Below are positions 6,318 to 7,907 of a stretch of DNA of 7,907 nucleotides, one piece after another. The translations under genes and the position numbers were made by a program. The notes beneath the pieces were generated by a model. The model was not told the DNA's origin, made no database searches, and worked only from the letters and a program-made list of their open reading frames with translations. Location of the stretch: the NCBI GenBank assembly GCA_023473405.1, contig JAMCZD010000171.1, forward strand, positions 1 to 7,907. The letters run 5' to 3'. How positions within the stretch are numbered: position 1 is the stretch's first letter; each line of letters opens with the position of its first letter. The stretch is from Candidatus Omnitrophota bacterium (lineage in GTDB: Bacteria > Verrucomicrobiota > Verrucomicrobiia > Limisphaerales > UBA1319).

Positions 6318-6345
6318 TTGGGGGCATCCCATGGCAGCATACACT
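6318..6345 (+). promoter_or_regulatory. Possible Hsp70 promoter in the divergent coaB/Hsp70 gap
   Basis: TTGGGG at 6318-6323 and TACACT at 6340-6345, with a 16-base spacer, form a modest sigma-70-like pair. Initiation would fall near 6352, the proposed Hsp70 start codon, implying a leaderless or nearly leaderless message. The 123-base gap 6229-6351 must hold the signals for both divergent genes. I see no CIRCE inverted repeat of the HrcA type in it. Weak call. Confidence 0.22.
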
Positions 6346-6351
6346 CGCGTT

Positions 6352-7907
6352 ATGAGCAAAATCGTGGGCATCGACCTTGGCACGACCAATTCATTGGTTG
6401 CTGCAGTGGACTCGGGCATCCCCTTCGTTATAGCCGACCGGCAAGGCCGCCGCCTCACCCCATCGGTGGTCCATTTTCCCGCAGACGCCGCCGAACCGAC
6501 GGTGGGCCAACCGGCAAATCGCGTCCGCGTCCTCGCTCCCGCCGAGACGGTTTACTCGATCAAACGCTTTATGGGACGGCGCGGCTCGGAACTGGCCCAG
6601 GAGGAAATGCTGGTGACTTACCCGGTCAAAGGCGAGGGTGCCGGGCCGATTACTGTCGAGATTCATGGCCGGGAGTATGCCCCGGAAGACATCTCCGCCG
6701 CGATCCTGCTGAAATTGAGGCGCGATGCCGAGGCATGTCTGGGGGAGCCAATTAGCCGCGCGGTGATTACGGTGCCAGCCTATTTCAATGATGCGCAACG
6801 CAACGCCACCAAACGAGCGGGCGAATTGGCCGGCCTGACGGTTGAGCGAATCATCAATGAACCCACCGCTGCGGCATTGGCTTTCGGTCTGGATAAACTC
6901 GAGGAAAACGCCAGGGTAGCGGTTTACGACCTCGGCGGCGGCACTTTTGATCTCTCGATCCTTGAACTGCGCCACGGAGTGTTCCAGGTCCTTTCGACCA
7001 ATGGCAATACCCGCTTGGGCGGCGATGACCTGGATAAGCGGATAATCGACTTCCTGGGCGACAAAATTCGCGCCGCCGGCGGACCGAATCCAACCAACAG
7101 CCCGGTCATGATGTCACGGCTTCGTGAGGTGGCTGAAGAAGCCAAGATCAAACTCAGCGACGAGTTGGAAGCCGAAGTGGTCCTGCCTTTTCTGACGCCT
7201 GAGTTCAGTTTCCACTGCCGTCTGACTCGAGCCGAGTTGGAGGGCCTGACGCGCGATATCGTTGCGCGCACCCGGCAACATTGCCTGCGCTCCCTGGCCG
7301 ATGCCAAGCTGACCCCGCAAGACATCGACCAGGTGATTCTGGTTGGCGGTCAAACGAGGATGCCCATGGTCCGCCAAATGGTTGCCGAGATGTTTCAGTG
7401 CCGTCCACCCGAGTCACCCGGCGAGGCCATGGCAAGATCCCCCGACGGTCTGCGTCCCTCCGGGCCGGTTCTGAATACGTCACAGAATCCCGATGAAGCC
7501 GTCGCGATGGGGGCCGCCATTCAAGCCGAGATTCTTGCCGGCGGGTTCAAGGACGTGTTGCTGCTGGATGTCACCCCGCTGTCCCTGGGTATCGAGACCT
7601 TTGGCGGCTTGATGAACGTCATCATACCTCGCAATTCCACCATTCCGGTCAAGGCCGGCGAGGTTTTTACCACCGCCGTCAATCGCCAACCCAACATGCT
7701 GGTGCACGTCTTGCAGGGTGAACGCGAGCGCGCTGTGGATAATTGGAGCCTGGGACGCTTCACCATCGACTTCGAGCCCGCCCCCAAAGGAGTGCCTCGA
7801 GTGGGCGTGCAATTTGAAATTGACGCCAATGGCATCCTGCGCGTCCTCGCGCGCGACATCAAAACCGGCAAGCAGGTTTTGGTTCAGATGAATTCAGCCG
7901 TGGATGT
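6352..7907 (+). CDS. Hsp70 family chaperone (DnaK/HscA-like), 3' end outside window
   Basis: ATP-driven chaperone that binds exposed hydrophobic peptides with J-domain and exchange partners in the cytoplasm. The frame stays open to the window end (518 full codons). Actin-type ATPase motifs are intact: phosphate 1 GIDLGTTNSLVA (residues 6-17), VPAYFNDAQRNATK, INEPTAAALAFGLDK, phosphate 2 YDLGGGTFDLSIL (from about 192), and the adenosine motif ILVGGQTRMP (G332). The linker DVLLLDVTPLSLGIET and most of the beta-sandwich peptide-binding domain (VLQGERERAVDN, IDANGILRVLARD) follow; the helical lid is beyond the window. Odd: about 22 extra Pro/Gly/Ser-rich residues lie between MFQCRPP and NPDEAVAMGAA (residues 349-378), where E. 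coli DnaK has a loop of 8. Start ATG 6352 gives the usual MSKIVGIDLGTT; ATG 6331 in frame is an alternative, preceded by a G-rich stretch. No grpE or dnaJ is visible, so it may be a DnaK paralogue or an HscA relative. Confidence 0.95.
   Translation, partial: MSKIVGIDLGTTNSLVAAVDSGIPFVIADRQGRRLTPSVVHFPADAAEPTVGQPANRVRVLAPAETVYSIKRFMGRRGSELAQEEMLVTYPVKGEGAGPITVEIHGREYAPEDISAAILLKLRRDAEACLGEPISRAVITVPAYFNDAQRNATKRAGELAGLTVERIINEPTAAALAFGLDKLEENARVAVYDLGGGTFDLSILELRHGVFQVLSTNGNTRLGGDDLDKRIIDFLGDKIRAAGGPNPTNSPVMMSRLREVAEEAKIKLSDELEAEVVLPFLTPEFSFHCRLTRAELEGLTRDIVARTRQHCLRSLADAKLTPQDIDQVILVGGQTRMPMVRQMVAEMFQCRPPESPGEAMARSPDGLRPSGPVLNTSQNPDEAVAMGAAIQAEILAGGFKDVLLLDVTPLSLGIETFGGLMNVIIPRNSTIPVKAGEVFTTAVNRQPNMLVHVLQGERERAVDNWSLGRFTIDFEPAPKGVPRVGVQFEIDANGILRVLARDIKTGKQVLVQMNSAVD

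Noticed and set aside
6391..6975. Minus-strand open frame of 194 codons, with others further along the Hsp70 gene
   Set aside because: All sit opposite the conserved Hsp70 ATPase motifs; no independent start signals or domain.

Overview
This window looks like chromosomal core DNA from a Verrucomicrobiota bacterium, possibly the Pedosphaera/Limisphaerales side. The basis is protein character: a stand-alone CoaB starting MRCIVTAGPTYEPLD, a GYF_2/cyclic-nucleotide-binding fusion, an Ala-rich secreted protein with 15-residue repeats, and weak or absent Shine-Dalgarno sequences at several starts. This placement is inference from memory of related proteins, not a search. Base composition is moderately GC-rich and even, except for the AT-richer gap at about 1352-1613. 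I see no insertion sequence, phage gene, CRISPR array or plasmid function.

Layout. Positions 1-789 hold the C-terminal peptidase part of the membrane protease FtsH, cut by the window edge. A tRNA-Glu(CUC) follows at 838-912. A solitary RelE/ParE-fold protein with an unusual C-terminal tail lies at 983-1351. An AT-richer gap with a plausible promoter leads to a secreted Ala-rich repeat protein (1614-2219), closed by a strong rho-independent terminator (2260-2293). A plus-strand cluster comes next: a PTS EIIA-domain protein (2443-2910), arginyl-tRNA synthetase (2914-4719) and a GYF_2 plus cyclic-nucleotide-binding protein (4765-5490). On the minus strand, converging on that cluster, is a stand-alone phosphopantothenoylcysteine synthetase domain, CoaB (5548-6228). 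Divergent from it, an Hsp70/DnaK-family chaperone starts at 6352 and runs off the window end.

How the genes relate. Most are housekeeping: proteolysis (FtsH), translation (tRNA-Glu, ArgS), coenzyme A synthesis (CoaB) and protein folding (Hsp70). The EIIA protein and the cyclic-nucleotide-binding protein flank argS and both look like small signalling modules, but the sequence does not show what they control. I do not find a clear new multi-gene defence or mobile system. The most unusual items are the 15-residue repeat protein, the altered elbow pair in tRNA-Glu, the antitoxin-like tail on the RelE-fold protein, the GYF/cNMP fusion and a Pro/Gly-rich insertion in the Hsp70 ATPase domain.
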